From JAJRPT01 sp965661945 (lineage in GTDB: Bacteria > Bacteroidota > Ignavibacteria > Kapaibacteriales > UBA2268): a DNA stretch of 64,000 nucleotides. The DNA is taken from assembly GCA_965661945.1 (NCBI GenBank), contig CBFIFP010000002.1, positions 248,001 through 312,000 of the forward strand, in the 5' to 3' direction. Every line of letters begins with the position of its first letter. Within the stretch, counting starts at the first letter, position 1. The notes under the pieces are model-generated. The model was not told the DNA's origin. It saw only the letters and a list, made by a program, of their open reading frames with translations, and did not search any database. The position numbers and the translations under genes are program-made. Positions 1-10,500 of the stretch are shown piece by piece.

Positions 1-2
1 AA

Positions 3-152
3 TACAAATATCCTCACGATTATGATGATAGTTTTGTTGAGGAAAATTATTTACCAAAAGGAATTAAAAAACAATATTATTTACCAAAAGGATTAGGTAG
101 GGAAGGAAAAATTAAAAATAAATTAGAAAAACTTTGGACAAATATTAAATGA
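3..152 (+). CDS. rarA: Replication-associated recombination protein A, C-terminal end (partial)
   Basis: Only the last 49 codons are in the window; the reading frame is open from the left edge to TGA at 150-152. The tail begins YKYPHDY and continues with FVEENYLP and a short repeat of YLPKG, then LEKLWTNIK. RarA/MgsA AAA-ATPases (clamp-loader-like, acting at stalled replication forks) typically end with YPHDYPxxxVxQQYLP, a YxP motif and a basic helix, so the match is to the conserved C-terminal tetramerisation region. The ATPase core is outside the window. Identification rests on this tail alone but the motif is characteristic. Confidence 0.8.
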   Translation, partial: YKYPHDYDDSFVEENYLPKGIKKQYYLPKGLGREGKIKNKLEKLWTNIK

Positions 153-500
153 ATTAAATTCAATAAATATCCGATATTTTAGCAATATAGATAAAATCAA
201 TATTATAAGCAATGTTATTGATAAATAATATCAAATCTATTAATTAGTTAATTTATATACTATATATAATAGTAGCAAATGTAAATATAAGGTAATATCA
301 AAAAAAAGTTTACATTTCTGTGAGATATCTGGAGGGTTTGTGTGTTTATGTTAACAGAAGAATAAACAAAAATTAAAAAAAGTTTTTTTAAAATTAAAAA
401 AAATAATTTTTAAAAAAATAATTTGGAATATTTAATATTTTAGGTTAAATTGAATTCTATTTAAATAAAATTTCAAGAAAAATATTTCAAAAAAGTAAAA
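153..500. other. AT-rich intergenic region with inverted repeat and possible promoter
   Basis: No convincing gene. A 9-bp inverted repeat (AAATGTAAA at 277-285, TTTACATTT at 309-317) could form a hairpin, but there is no clear T-tract. A weak promoter for the next gene can be drawn as TTTG at 422-425, a 20-nt spacer, and TAAATTG at 446-452, an imperfect form of the Bacteroidota -33/-7 pair. Long A and T runs fill 360-425. Confidence 0.4.
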
Positions 501-2186
501 ATGAACCTTAAAGATTCGAAGATTTTAATATTAGGTGGCTGGGGATTAGTTGGTGGTGCAATAGCAAAAAAGTTAATTGGGTTTGGAGTAAGTGAATTAG
601 TTATAAGTTCTTTAAAGCAATACGAGGCGGAAGAATCAATAACAAGTTTGAAAGAAGAATTTGGAGAAAGAACGCCTAAACTAACAGCAGAGTGGGGTAA
701 TTTATTTACTCGCTCCGAGTGGAAAGATATAAGTTATGCAGAGCTATTGAGCGATTCTAAAACAAGAATGCAGATTATTCAAGATACATTTTTAGATTTA
801 GATGATAATATTAAAGAAAGTTCTTTTCTGTATCAATTAATAACAAAACATAAACCAGATTTGGTAATTGATTGTATCAATACAGCTACTGGTATAGCAT
901 ATTTAGATATTTACAATAGTTCTTTAACAGTTATAAATGACCTTAAAAATGATATTCTCGATAAAGATAATATTGAGAAATTGATGGCAAGTACTTATGT
1001 TCCTCAACTTATTAGACATATTCAAATTTTAGGTGAAGCTTTATCAACTTCAAGTTCTAAAATGTATATCAAAGTAGGAACAAGTGGAACTGGTGGTATG
1101 GGATTAAACATTCCTTACACACATAGTGAGGATAAGCCATCAAGAGTTTTAATGTCCAAAAATGCAGTTGCAGGGGCTCAAAGTTTACTTATGTATTTAA
1201 TGGCAAGAACGCCAAACTCTACTATAGTAAAAGAAATTAAGCCGGCTGCTACTATTGCATGGAAAAAAATCGCATTTGATACAGTTAAAAAAGGTGGAAA
1301 GCCAGTAAGATTGTACGATATGCAAGTAGAAAATGCTTTGCCTATTAATGGTGTTTTTGATTTTAATAATTCTGATGGTGTCGTGGATACAAAAGAAGAT
1401 TTAAAATCAGTATTCATTGATACAGGTGAAAATGGTATCTTCTCAAAATTTGAATTTGAAACAATTAGTTCTCTAGGGCAAATGGAGATTGTTACTCCAG
1501 AAGAAATAGCAGATTACTTAATATTTGAAGCACAAGGTGGAAATACCGGAAAGGATATTATTCAAGGACTTGATGCTTTTTCTCTAGGACCAACATATAG
1601 AGGTGGTTTTTTAAGAAATAAAGCAATGCAAATATTAGATAAACTTGAAGAGGAAAATGGTGTAGAAGGTGTTGCTTTCGAACTACTCGGACCTCCAAGA
1701 TTATCAAAATTGCTTTTTGAAGCTCAATTATTGAAATTAATTTATAGTGATTTTAACTCATTCTTAAATGATTCGGTATTGGATACGAAAAATAAAATGG
1801 TTAATCTTATAAATGAAAACACTAAATTAAGAAGTCAAATACTTTCAATTGGTTTACCAATTTTAATTAATGAAGAAAAGTTCTTAAAAGGAAGTTTTGT
1901 TAAAGTACCGGTTAAAAAACCTGGACACACTTATGAGTTTTCTATTGAAAACGTTGATAAGTGGTGTAATCAAGGGTGGATTGATTTAAGAGAATCTAAC
2001 ATCTCTTTATGGAAAGATAGATTTAACAAGATTAAAGAACAAGCAGAGGAAATGAAGTATGACCAAACATCTTCTAGAAATTATTTTGATAAAAATTATT
2101 GGAATAATTTCACTCAGATTTCACCAGGTAAAATAGCTGGTTGGATTTTTGAAGTTGAAGAAGATGGATGGAGATTTAAACGATAA
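501..2186 (+). CDS. Rossmann-fold NAD(P)-binding protein, dehydrogenase/epimerase-like
   Basis: 561 residues, cytoplasmic (no signal peptide). The N-terminus (residues 6-20) is a beta-strand followed by GGWGLVGGAI, the glycine-rich dinucleotide-binding turn of extended SDR/epimerase-type Rossmann folds. Further on are VIDCINTATG (about residue 125), the usual strand after beta-4 in such enzymes, and GTSGTGGMGLNIPYTHSED (about 195), which could be the active-site/substrate loop. The second half has no family I recognise and is long for an ordinary SDR (250-350 aa), so it probably carries an extra domain. It stands alone between rarA and a secreted protein gene. There is no Shine-Dalgarno sequence before the ATG, as is common in this phylum. 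The substrate is unknown. Confidence 0.6.
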   Translation: MNLKDSKILILGGWGLVGGAIAKKLIGFGVSELVISSLKQYEAEESITSLKEEFGERTPKLTAEWGNLFTRSEWKDISYAELLSDSKTRMQIIQDTFLDLDDNIKESSFLYQLITKHKPDLVIDCINTATGIAYLDIYNSSLTVINDLKNDILDKDNIEKLMASTYVPQLIRHIQILGEALSTSSSKMYIKVGTSGTGGMGLNIPYTHSEDKPSRVLMSKNAVAGAQSLLMYLMARTPNSTIVKEIKPAATIAWKKIAFDTVKKGGKPVRLYDMQVENALPINGVFDFNNSDGVVDTKEDLKSVFIDTGENGIFSKFEFETISSLGQMEIVTPEEIADYLIFEAQGGNTGKDIIQGLDAFSLGPTYRGGFLRNKAMQILDKLEEENGVEGVAFELLGPPRLSKLLFEAQLLKLIYSDFNSFLNDSVLDTKNKMVNLINENTKLRSQILSIGLPILINEEKFLKGSFVKVPVKKPGHTYEFSIENVDKWCNQGWIDLRESNISLWKDRFNKIKEQAEEMKYDQTSSRNYFDKNYWNNFTQISPGKIAGWIFEVEEDGWRFKR

Positions 2187-2229
2187 AAATTTTTTTTAAT
2201 TAATTTATTTTAAATTAAAGGAGTACCTT

Positions 2230-5200
2230 ATGAAAAGGTTTATTATACTAACTATGGCATTAGCAATGTCTCTTATGATGTATAATGCTTCTGCTCAAGC
2301 TGGAAGACAGCTTCAGGAGTGTTTGATCAAAGCAAAGTCTTGCTATTTGCCTACAGCAAACATCTTTACACAACCAAGCCCATTCAATCAGACTGGAAAC
2401 GTTGTTGATGATGTTGCACAATGGTGGCCAAGTAACCAGCCAGCTATATCTACAGGTTACTATTTTGTAACAAACGCATCTACTTCAGATGCAGTTTGGA
2501 GACCTCAGGCAACTGAGTTTGTTGATACAAGTTTTGAAAGAGCTAGATGGATGTCTATCCTTTCTGGACCAAGACAACAAAACCCAGATTATTGGACTTC
2601 TGCTGAAAATACAGAAGGTCATACTTACTTTAGAAACCCTGCTAATGATAATGCGGGAACACCTAAAGTAGAATACTTTTTACACGCGTCAGACCCAGAT
2701 TTACCAGGTGACTGGCAAATTGATTCAACTGATGATGCAATCGCTGGTCCTATAAAACTTGGACTTGCTGGTGGATTCAGATTCAATGGTATTAGATATG
2801 ATAGTTTCTATGTATCTACAAATGGTATCATTTCACTTACAAATAGAAGATACTTCTATGATGCAGACGGAAACAGAAGATTGGAAAGTGGCTCTGCTTA
2901 CGATCCTAATTCTATGGATTGGTTTGCAACTGGTAGAGGTCGCAGTGGTGATGGTATGAATGATAATACTGCAGATGATTATGGCTGGAGACATATTGCT
3001 TTGGGTAATAACCCAGGTAATACTCAAGCTGGTCTTCGTAGAAGAGGTGGAATGGCATTAAACGGTGGTACTTTTGGAAATGTAAACCAATTCAAAACAG
3101 CTGTAATCTCTCCTTTCTTTGGTGATTTGGAATTATCTCAATATGCAAATAGCCAAGAAAGAGTTGATCAACACGGACAAGTAATGTATTATAGAACATT
3201 AGAAAATGACAAACTACATATTTATATTATCAATGCTCAACCAATTAGAGCGGTAAATACTCAAGCTTGTGGTGGGGTTAATAATCCTATGGGCTTAAGA
3301 CCAGGTAATAACAATTATATCTCTGGTTCTGCTCAAGTAGTATTAGATAATAAAGAAGATGATATTACAATTATATACAGAACTTTTGCAGGTAGTGCTG
3401 GTGCATTTTGTAAAGAAGCTGCACAGTTTATCTTTACAAGAAACACTACTTCTGGTGTAAGAGGATTTGCAAGACACGTGAATCACTTAAGAAAAGTTAA
3501 TCAAGGAGTTTTAACTGAATACGAACAATATACTCATCACTGGATATCAGAAATCAGAAGAGACCCACCTTACCCTTATGCAAATTATATCGTAAGATAC
3601 AAACAATGGACTAATGCTTTAAGAGTAGTAGATATTCAATATAGAGTAAGAGATAAAATTCTTGATCCTAATTTTGGAGATTTATCTTTCAAAGTTAGAG
3701 TTTCAACTGAAAATGTAAATAACTATGAATTATTAGCTGGTGAACCAAGATTAGGCGCAATTCAACCAATTGCAATTATCCAAAACTTGACTAATGATAT
3801 CATGGGACAAAATGGTCAAAATTATGTTGCTCAAGATTTAGAATTTAGAGCTATGTTTAGAATAGTTAACAAAGCTTCTGGTAGAGTAATTTATCAAAAA
3901 GAAACTGTTGTTGACTCTACTTGTATGGCTTTACCTGAAGCTCAAGCAATTGAATGTTCTGGTGATAGAGATGTAAGAATTAGATTAGCTAAAATTACTC
4001 CTGCTGGAAGAAACTTGGATGTAACTCCACACACTCCAACAGCTGAAGATGACCAAGCTACTTATCAATTCCCAGGTAATGGTTCAGACTCAGACTACAA
4101 CAGAAGACATAATGGTGTAAGACCTTATGCGTTTGTAGAATTGTTTTTCCCTCCTTGGTCTCCATCAGAATTTATTGATGACCACATTGGTAGATTGGAA
4201 GCATACATTATTGCAATTCCAAGAAGACCTAATTTAACAGAAATTAAAGATGAATGGCCTTTTGATGATACAACAGCTGTAAATCTATTCGTTTTAAGAA
4301 GAATGGAATCTTTCTATGATGATGGTAATGAATTCCACTTAATTGATGGTGTTCCTATGCCTTCAGTATGGAAATGGGTAAATATTGATGCTGAAATGGT
4401 TTCTGGTGAAGAAGTTTCTAAACACCCTCTTCCACCAAGAACTCAAAATCAACGTGCAGTTTTTGTAGAAAATCCACCTGAAAAAAGATGGGTTCAAGAA
4501 AATATTAACAGAGCTAGAGCATTTACTTTATCTTCACCTGTTATTAAAATGAACAGAGTAACTCTTGGAGGTCAAGAACCAGCTGCTAGTCCTGGCGGTG
4601 ATGTTATTACTTCATTCCCAATAAACATGATTGGTAGAAGAGGTTCTGTACTTTCAGTTTCTGTTCAAAGAGCTCAACACAATGATAACTGGGCTAGAGG
4701 ATGGGCTGATGCAAGATTAATAGGTCCTGAACCAAGATCAATTTTTAATGGTAACATTTTTAATAACTACAATATTGTGAATTCAGTTTCTCAAAATCCT
4801 GATGAACTAGTAATTGAATATGCGAACTCATGGGTTCAACAACAAGTTCAAAGATTGAGTCATGTAACAAATATTGCTCCAGCTCAATGGAGAAGACACT
4901 TTAGAAGAGATAATGCTCCTCTTGAAACAAATGTGCCAGTATTAAGATTATATGGTGGTGGTGGATATGCTGTCGGATTCTTGGAAAGTGATCCAGATTC
5001 TGCTTTAGCAAATCCAGCAAACCCACTTATTAACTCTTTAAGAGCTAATGTTTTTGATGATGGTATTGACTTTGAATATCGTAAGTTTTTCTTAGCTATT
5101 CCTGATACATTCGTAAGAATGCCTCACAATACTGCTGAAAACTTTAGATTTAGAATTAGAGTTATGGCTACTCTTGATGATAGATTATCAAAAGTAAGAG

Positions 5201-7095
5201 GTACACCTTCAATTCCAGATGATGATGATGATTTCTTTGTTGATAACGTTCAAATCTTATTTAGAGATTTAGAAGCAACTGACATCGAAGTATCTGCTGT
5301 TAAAGTTAACTGGCCTTATTTTAGAACTCCTGCTTCTCAAGCTACTAGAGTTCCAATCTCTGTTACTTTAACTAATAATACTGCAGTTGGAGCGCCTACT
5401 TATTTCTGTAGAGTTGAAATCTTCAAAAACGGAGACAATAGACCAATTTATTGCCGTCAAGAAGCAATTCCTGCTCACTTAGGCAGTACTCAGTTGAACA
5501 AAAACATGCCATCATTTAACGCAAGACAATCTGGTCCAGGTGATTACCGCGCTCAAGCAATAATAATTATTCCAGGAGATTCTGATAAAGACCCTAGAAA
5601 TGATACAACATACACAGACTTTGTTATTAATTTTGGTGATGATTTTGCTCTGGATCCAGTTCAAAACGTTACTAATAATGTTCCTGACTTAACAGGTAAT
5701 AGTATACCAGGTAGAGGTTTAACTTTATTTGGATTTAACTCAGGTGGTGGAGTTTGGACTTGGGATTTTGAAAACTTCCATGGTGGTGCACTTTCTGGTA
5801 CTGGTTCTGGTCAACTTGCTATGAGATTTGACTTACAGAATGCGGATACTGTTAAAGGTTTCAAAGCTTATTTTGGTACTTTAAACCAATCTCCTGACTT
5901 TATTTCAATTTCTATTTACGACGATGCTAATGGTATCCCTGGTAGAGAAATTTTAAATTCAAGAATTGACAGACAAAGAGGTCTTTCTGATACTGAATTT
6001 GATGAGCAAGGAAGACAATTAAGAGTTTGGGGTGACTATGTTGACTATTTAATGGATAGTGAATTAGTATTACAACCAGGTAACTACTGGGTTGTTATTG
6101 CTCAGTTAGGTCAAGATCCACTTCACTTAGGAGCTTCTTCCGCTCGTGGTGGTATGAGAACTATGAATATCTATCAAATGCCTGGTGAACCATTAGGTTT
6201 AGGTGGTATTCACTTAGCTATCAATAAAGAATGGAGAAGACCTAATGCTCAAGGTTCTCAATTATTAAATGATAACAGATTTGCTTATGAGAACTCTAAA
6301 GGTTCTAACGAGTGGGTTCAATTCATGCCTAATACTGGTAACCCTGGTTATCCTCACTTGCACCACATGGGATTCTCTCCTAATGATGGTTGGACAATGA
6401 CAAACTCAAGAGGTTTCTGGGTTCCATTATTAAGACCTGTTCTTGGTAATAAATCATTCAGTTCGAATCCTTTATACCAAGAATGTGATACAATTCCTGT
6501 TGAACTTGCTGAGTTTGATGGTGTTGTAAGAGGAAACAGAGTTGAGTTATTCTGGGTAACTGCTACTGAAATCGATAACAAAGGTTTCTATGTAGAAAGA
6601 AAACTTGACAAAGATGGTGAAGAAATGTGGTCTCAACTTGGTTGGGTAAATGGTAGAGGTAAAGGTAACTTCACAGAAGAAACTAAATACTCTTTCATTG
6701 ATGACAAAGTTAAACCTAACGTTACTTATAACTATAGATTAAGACAAGTTGATGTTGATGGTGCTTTTGATTGTGAAAGTTCTGGAATTATAACTAAAAC
6801 TATCATTTCTGACAGCCCGTTATCTATCGAACTTACTTCAAGAAACCCATTTGACAATGATGTTACTTTCAATGTTAACCTTCCTAAAGGCGGAGACGTT
6901 TTAGTTGAAGTTGTTGATATGTTTGGTAACACCGTTCAACAATTCTTGAATCAAACTGTGAACAACGGTGGTCCTCTTAACTTTACTTGGACTGCTGAAA
7001 CTCAGACTGGTGCTAAAGTTGTTAATGGTGCATACATCATTAGAGCTACTTTAAATGGTCAAACAGTTTCAGAGAAAGTGTCTGTTATCAGATAA
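2230..7095 (+). CDS. Giant secreted T9SS-sorted surface protein (paralogue 1)
   Basis: 1621 residues with a clear signal peptide (MKRFIILTMALAMS, cleavage after the ASA near residue 23) and a typical type A T9SS C-terminal sorting domain in the last 85 or so residues (NPF..., a strand rich in VEVVDMFGN, and NGAYIIRATL near the end). Just before it is the FnIII-like module usual in such proteins (VELAEFDGVVRGNRVELFWVTAT, here abbreviated, ending in YRLRQVD). The central part has no recognised catalytic domain; it contains an acidic stretch IPDDDDDFF that could bind calcium. Start fixed by AAAGGAG 7 nt upstream of the ATG. Codon choice is more regular than in neighbouring genes, suggesting high expression, so a major surface or sheath component is a reasonable guess. 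A near full-length paralogue follows at 7562-12436. Confidence 0.8.
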   Translation: MKRFIILTMALAMSLMMYNASAQAGRQLQECLIKAKSCYLPTANIFTQPSPFNQTGNVVDDVAQWWPSNQPAISTGYYFVTNASTSDAVWRPQATEFVDTSFERARWMSILSGPRQQNPDYWTSAENTEGHTYFRNPANDNAGTPKVEYFLHASDPDLPGDWQIDSTDDAIAGPIKLGLAGGFRFNGIRYDSFYVSTNGIISLTNRRYFYDADGNRRLESGSAYDPNSMDWFATGRGRSGDGMNDNTADDYGWRHIALGNNPGNTQAGLRRRGGMALNGGTFGNVNQFKTAVISPFFGDLELSQYANSQERVDQHGQVMYYRTLENDKLHIYIINAQPIRAVNTQACGGVNNPMGLRPGNNNYISGSAQVVLDNKEDDITIIYRTFAGSAGAFCKEAAQFIFTRNTTSGVRGFARHVNHLRKVNQGVLTEYEQYTHHWISEIRRDPPYPYANYIVRYKQWTNALRVVDIQYRVRDKILDPNFGDLSFKVRVSTENVNNYELLAGEPRLGAIQPIAIIQNLTNDIMGQNGQNYVAQDLEFRAMFRIVNKASGRVIYQKETVVDSTCMALPEAQAIECSGDRDVRIRLAKITPAGRNLDVTPHTPTAEDDQATYQFPGNGSDSDYNRRHNGVRPYAFVELFFPPWSPSEFIDDHIGRLEAYIIAIPRRPNLTEIKDEWPFDDTTAVNLFVLRRMESFYDDGNEFHLIDGVPMPSVWKWVNIDAEMVSGEEVSKHPLPPRTQNQRAVFVENPPEKRWVQENINRARAFTLSSPVIKMNRVTLGGQEPAASPGGDVITSFPINMIGRRGSVLSVSVQRAQHNDNWARGWADARLIGPEPRSIFNGNIFNNYNIVNSVSQNPDELVIEYANSWVQQQVQRLSHVTNIAPAQWRRHFRRDNAPLETNVPVLRLYGGGGYAVGFLESDPDSALANPANPLINSLRANVFDDGIDFEYRKFFLAIPDTFVRMPHNTAENFRFRIRVMATLDDRLSKVRGTPSIPDDDDDFFVDNVQILFRDLEATDIEVSAVKVNWPYFRTPASQATRVPISVTLTNNTAVGAPTYFCRVEIFKNGDNRPIYCRQEAIPAHLGSTQLNKNMPSFNARQSGPGDYRAQAIIIIPGDSDKDPRNDTTYTDFVINFGDDFALDPVQNVTNNVPDLTGNSIPGRGLTLFGFNSGGGVWTWDFENFHGGALSGTGSGQLAMRFDLQNADTVKGFKAYFGTLNQSPDFISISIYDDANGIPGREILNSRIDRQRGLSDTEFDEQGRQLRVWGDYVDYLMDSELVLQPGNYWVVIAQLGQDPLHLGASSARGGMRTMNIYQMPGEPLGLGGIHLAINKEWRRPNAQGSQLLNDNRFAYENSKGSNEWVQFMPNTGNPGYPHLHHMGFSPNDGWTMTNSRGFWVPLLRPVLGNKSFSSNPLYQECDTIPVELAEFDGVVRGNRVELFWVTATEIDNKGFYVERKLDKDGEEMWSQLGWVNGRGKGNFTEETKYSFIDDKVKPNVTYNYRLRQVDVDGAFDCESSGIITKTIISDSPLSIELTSRNPFDNDVTFNVNLPKGGDVLVEVVDMFGNTVQQFLNQTVNNGGPLNFTWTAETQTGAKVVNGAYIIRATLNGQTVSEKVSVIR

Positions 7096-7120
7096 TTAAC
7101 TTTCTTATTTTTCTTACAAA

Positions 7121-7159
7121 CCCTCGTAATAAAGCAATTTTATTGCGAGGGTTTTTTTT
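7121..7159 (+). terminator. Rho-independent terminator after the giant T9SS gene
   Basis: Stem CCCTCG-T-AATAAA pairs with TTTATT-G-CGAGGG (13 pairs including one wobble), loop of 5 nt, followed by eight T. It sits 25 nt after the stop codon and ends just before the HIT gene's Shine-Dalgarno. Confidence 0.9.
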
Positions 7160-7175
7160 GTCTAAAGGAGAAGAT

Positions 7176-7517
7176 ATGTCAACGATTTTTACTAAAATTA
7201 TTAATAAAGAAATACCTGCTGATATTGTTTACGAAGATGATGAAATTCTTGCGTTTAACGATATTCAACCACAAGCGCCTATTCATGTTTTGGTTATCCC
7301 TAAAATTGAAATTGAGACACTAAACGAGCTAGAGGAAAAACACCAACTTTTAACCGGTAAGATTATTCATAGAGCAAGTTTGATTGCAAAAGAGTTAGGA
7401 CTTGCTGATGATGGATATAGGTTAGTCATAAATTGTAATAAAAATGGCGGTCAGGCAGTTTATCACTTACATTGTCATTTGCTTGGTGGAAGAGCAATGC
7501 AATGGCCCCCAGGTTAA
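7176..7517 (+). CDS. HIT family protein (HinT-like nucleotide phosphoramidase)
   Basis: 113 residues. The C-terminus contains H-L-H-C-H (His97, His99, His101), the HxHxHxx histidine triad that forms the catalytic site in HinT-type purine nucleoside phosphoramidases, and the N-terminus STIFTKIINKEIPA is typical for the family. Length matches HinT. An earlier in-frame ATG at 7143 lies inside the preceding terminator, so the start is placed at 7176, which has AAAGGAG 6 nt upstream. Cytoplasmic housekeeping enzyme. Its place between two giant T9SS paralogues suggests one copy of that gene was inserted or duplicated around it. Confidence 0.92.
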   Translation: MSTIFTKIINKEIPADIVYEDDEILAFNDIQPQAPIHVLVIPKIEIETLNELEEKHQLLTGKIIHRASLIAKELGLADDGYRLVINCNKNGGQAVYHLHCHLLGGRAMQWPPG

Positions 7518-7561
7518 TAGTTGAATTATTATACTTATTATATTTATAATCAGAGGCATTT

Positions 7562-10500
7562 ATGAAAAACATTATACTATTTTTAATATTCACTCAAATC
7601 TCTTTTTCGCAATCGTATTTGAATAAAAAAGATTTTAATAATAATTCTAAATCGCAATATGGCGATGAAAAAAGCACATTTCCTCAGCCATTTAAAGAAA
7701 TTATAAATAATTTTTGGTGAGACGATTATTTGCCTTCTCCTTCTACTGGATATTATTTTATATCAAATAATGCTGAAATAAAAAATGGGATTGAAGTCAG
7801 TATGGAATCCTTCAAAGATACTACAGATAATTCAATTTCTTGGAAGAGAATATACTCTGGTCCAAGACAAGCAAACCCAGATTATTGGACTTCACCAGAT
7901 AACAAATTTGGGCAATATTACTTCAGAAACCCTGCTAATGATGACCCAAATACACCCGAAGTTGAATATTTTCAGCATAATTTCATTGTAGATATAGATT
8001 CAACCGATAATGCCTTTGCAGGACCAATATCGCTCGACTTAAACGGCGGATTCAATTTTAATGGAATGACTTACGATAGTTTCTATGTATCAACAAATGG
8101 ACTAATCGCATTATCAAATAGACGCTATAATTATAATAGTCAAGGCAATAGAATAACAATAAATGGTAGTATTTACAGTCAAAATAGTCAAGATTGGTTT
8201 GTAAGAGGTAGAACAAACCCTGGTGTTTATGATGACACTGCAGATGACTACGGATACAAATATATTGCAATGGGAAATGATCACCAAAAATTTAATGGTG
8301 GAATAAGAGCAAAAGGCAATAAAAGGTTAAGTGGCAATACTTTTGGAGATATTAAAAATATACGAAGCCCAATTATTGCACCACTTTGGGGCGATATGGA
8401 ACTATCACAATTTGCTAAAAGGTTAAACAAAATTGATGACCACGGAAAAGTGTATTTTGGAGTTTCTAATGATAAAACAAAATTATATATTTACTTTGTT
8501 AACCTTCAACTAATTGGAGATATACAAACTGTTCGAGGTGGTGATTTTAGTTTGTCAAGAGGAAATAGACCAAATGATGAAAACTATATATCCGCTAATG
8601 TTCAAGTAATTTTAGATAGCAAAACAAATGACATATTCTTTATATATGAAAAGTTTAATGGAGTTGTAAATCAATATTTTACTTCAAAAAATAATAGTAT
8701 TAAATTGCTTTCATCTGAAATATTCAGAGAGAACACTACATCAGGTGTAAGGGGGTTTGCAAGGCACAATAATTATAATAGAAAAGATAGAGAGTTCCTG
8801 GATTTAAAAGGTAATAAAAATTTATACAAAGAAGGAGATTTATATGAATATGAACAAGCAACACACCAATGGCTTGGTGATACTTTAAGAAAAAATAATT
8901 ACTTACAAAGCAACAGAGTTGTAAAATTCAATCAATTTAAAAATACTGTAAGAGCTGTTGATATTCAATATAATGTAAGAGACAAGGTAATAGACGATGA
9001 TGACGAATTGGCTTTTAATACAACAATAAAATCATCTCAAACAGTAAAATATGAACTACTTGCTGGAGTAGAGAGATTAGATGCGATTCAACCAATAGCA
9101 ATATTCCAAAATATGTCTAATGATATTCAAGGTGTAAATGGTATTAACTACGAAAAACAAGACTTTAAATTTAAAACTAAATTCACTATTACAAATAAAG
9201 CATCTGGTAGAGTAGTTTATAATAAAACAATACAAATAGATTCATCTTGTTTAGCAGTTCAACATCATAATTTAGAAAATTGTATAGGAGAGTTTAGTTC
9301 CAATGTAAGATTGGCTAACTTATTCAAAGTAGGCGATGATTATCAATATAACACTTATGAAAATCAAGATGAATTCCCAGATAAACAATATCATTTTCCC
9401 GGTGATGGAACTTATTCAACAAAAGGTAAACCCTTTAATGGAATACCTCCTTATGGATATGTTTTTGTGCAGTTTCCGCCATTTATTGCAAATGAAAAAG
9501 ATAAAAACCACATTGGAAACTTAGAAGCCAAAGCAATAGCAATTTCAGAAACTCCAAATGGCGAACCAATCCTACAAGATTGGACTTTCGATGATACTTT
9601 ATCTCGCAATTTATTTGTAATGAAAAGATTAAATCATTTTTATGATAACGTAACAGAGTTTAATCTTATTGATGGAAAAGCAATGCCATCTGTATGGAAA
9701 TGGGTTTCAAAAGGTGCTGAAGTTGTTAGCGGTGATGAAGTATCAAAGCATCCACTTCCTCCACAAGGAGAGTATTTAGCAACTTATATAGATGAAGAGA
9801 GCGACTCACTAAACGCATGGATACCAGAAAAAATCGCAGCCGCAAAGAACTTTAAACTAAACTCCCCAGTTATTAAAATGAACAGAGTTGATTTGGAGGG
9901 TAATGAACCAAAAACAAATCCAGGTGGAGATGTAATAACTTCTTATCCAATAAATTTAAAGCAAAAGAAAGGTAATTATTTAGCAATTTCAATACAGCGA
10001 ACAGAACACAGAGAAAACTGGGATAGGGGCTGGTCTGATGCAAAGTTAATTGGTCCTGAACCGAGAGTAATGCACAATAGTAATATTTTTAATCAATATT
10101 CACATCCAAATGATTCTTGTGAGTTTCCTGATGAAATAGTAGTTGAATATTTGAATCAAAAAGCGGATAATTTGCCAGAAAGATTAATACATATCACAAA
10201 TCCAGATGAATCAAGATGGAGAATGCACCCAAGAAGAGGTGGGCTTGAACCAGAAACAAATGTCCCTGCCTTCGGACTATTTGGAGCAGGTGGTTATCGT
10301 ATGGGCTTTTTAGAATCCGACCCAGATTCTTCTCTCGCGTTAGAAAATAACCCAAACATAAATTCGCTTAGAGCTAACCCTTTTGATGATGGAATTGACG
10401 ATGTTTATAAAAGATTTTATATTTCTATACCAGAGGCATTTTTAAATCAAAAATACAACACTTCAGACTATTTCAGATTCCGAGTTAGAGTTTTAGCGGG

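Noticed and set aside
7143..7175. Upstream ATG for the HIT gene
   Set aside because: Lies inside the terminator hairpin; the ATG at 7176 has a Shine-Dalgarno and the family N-terminus.
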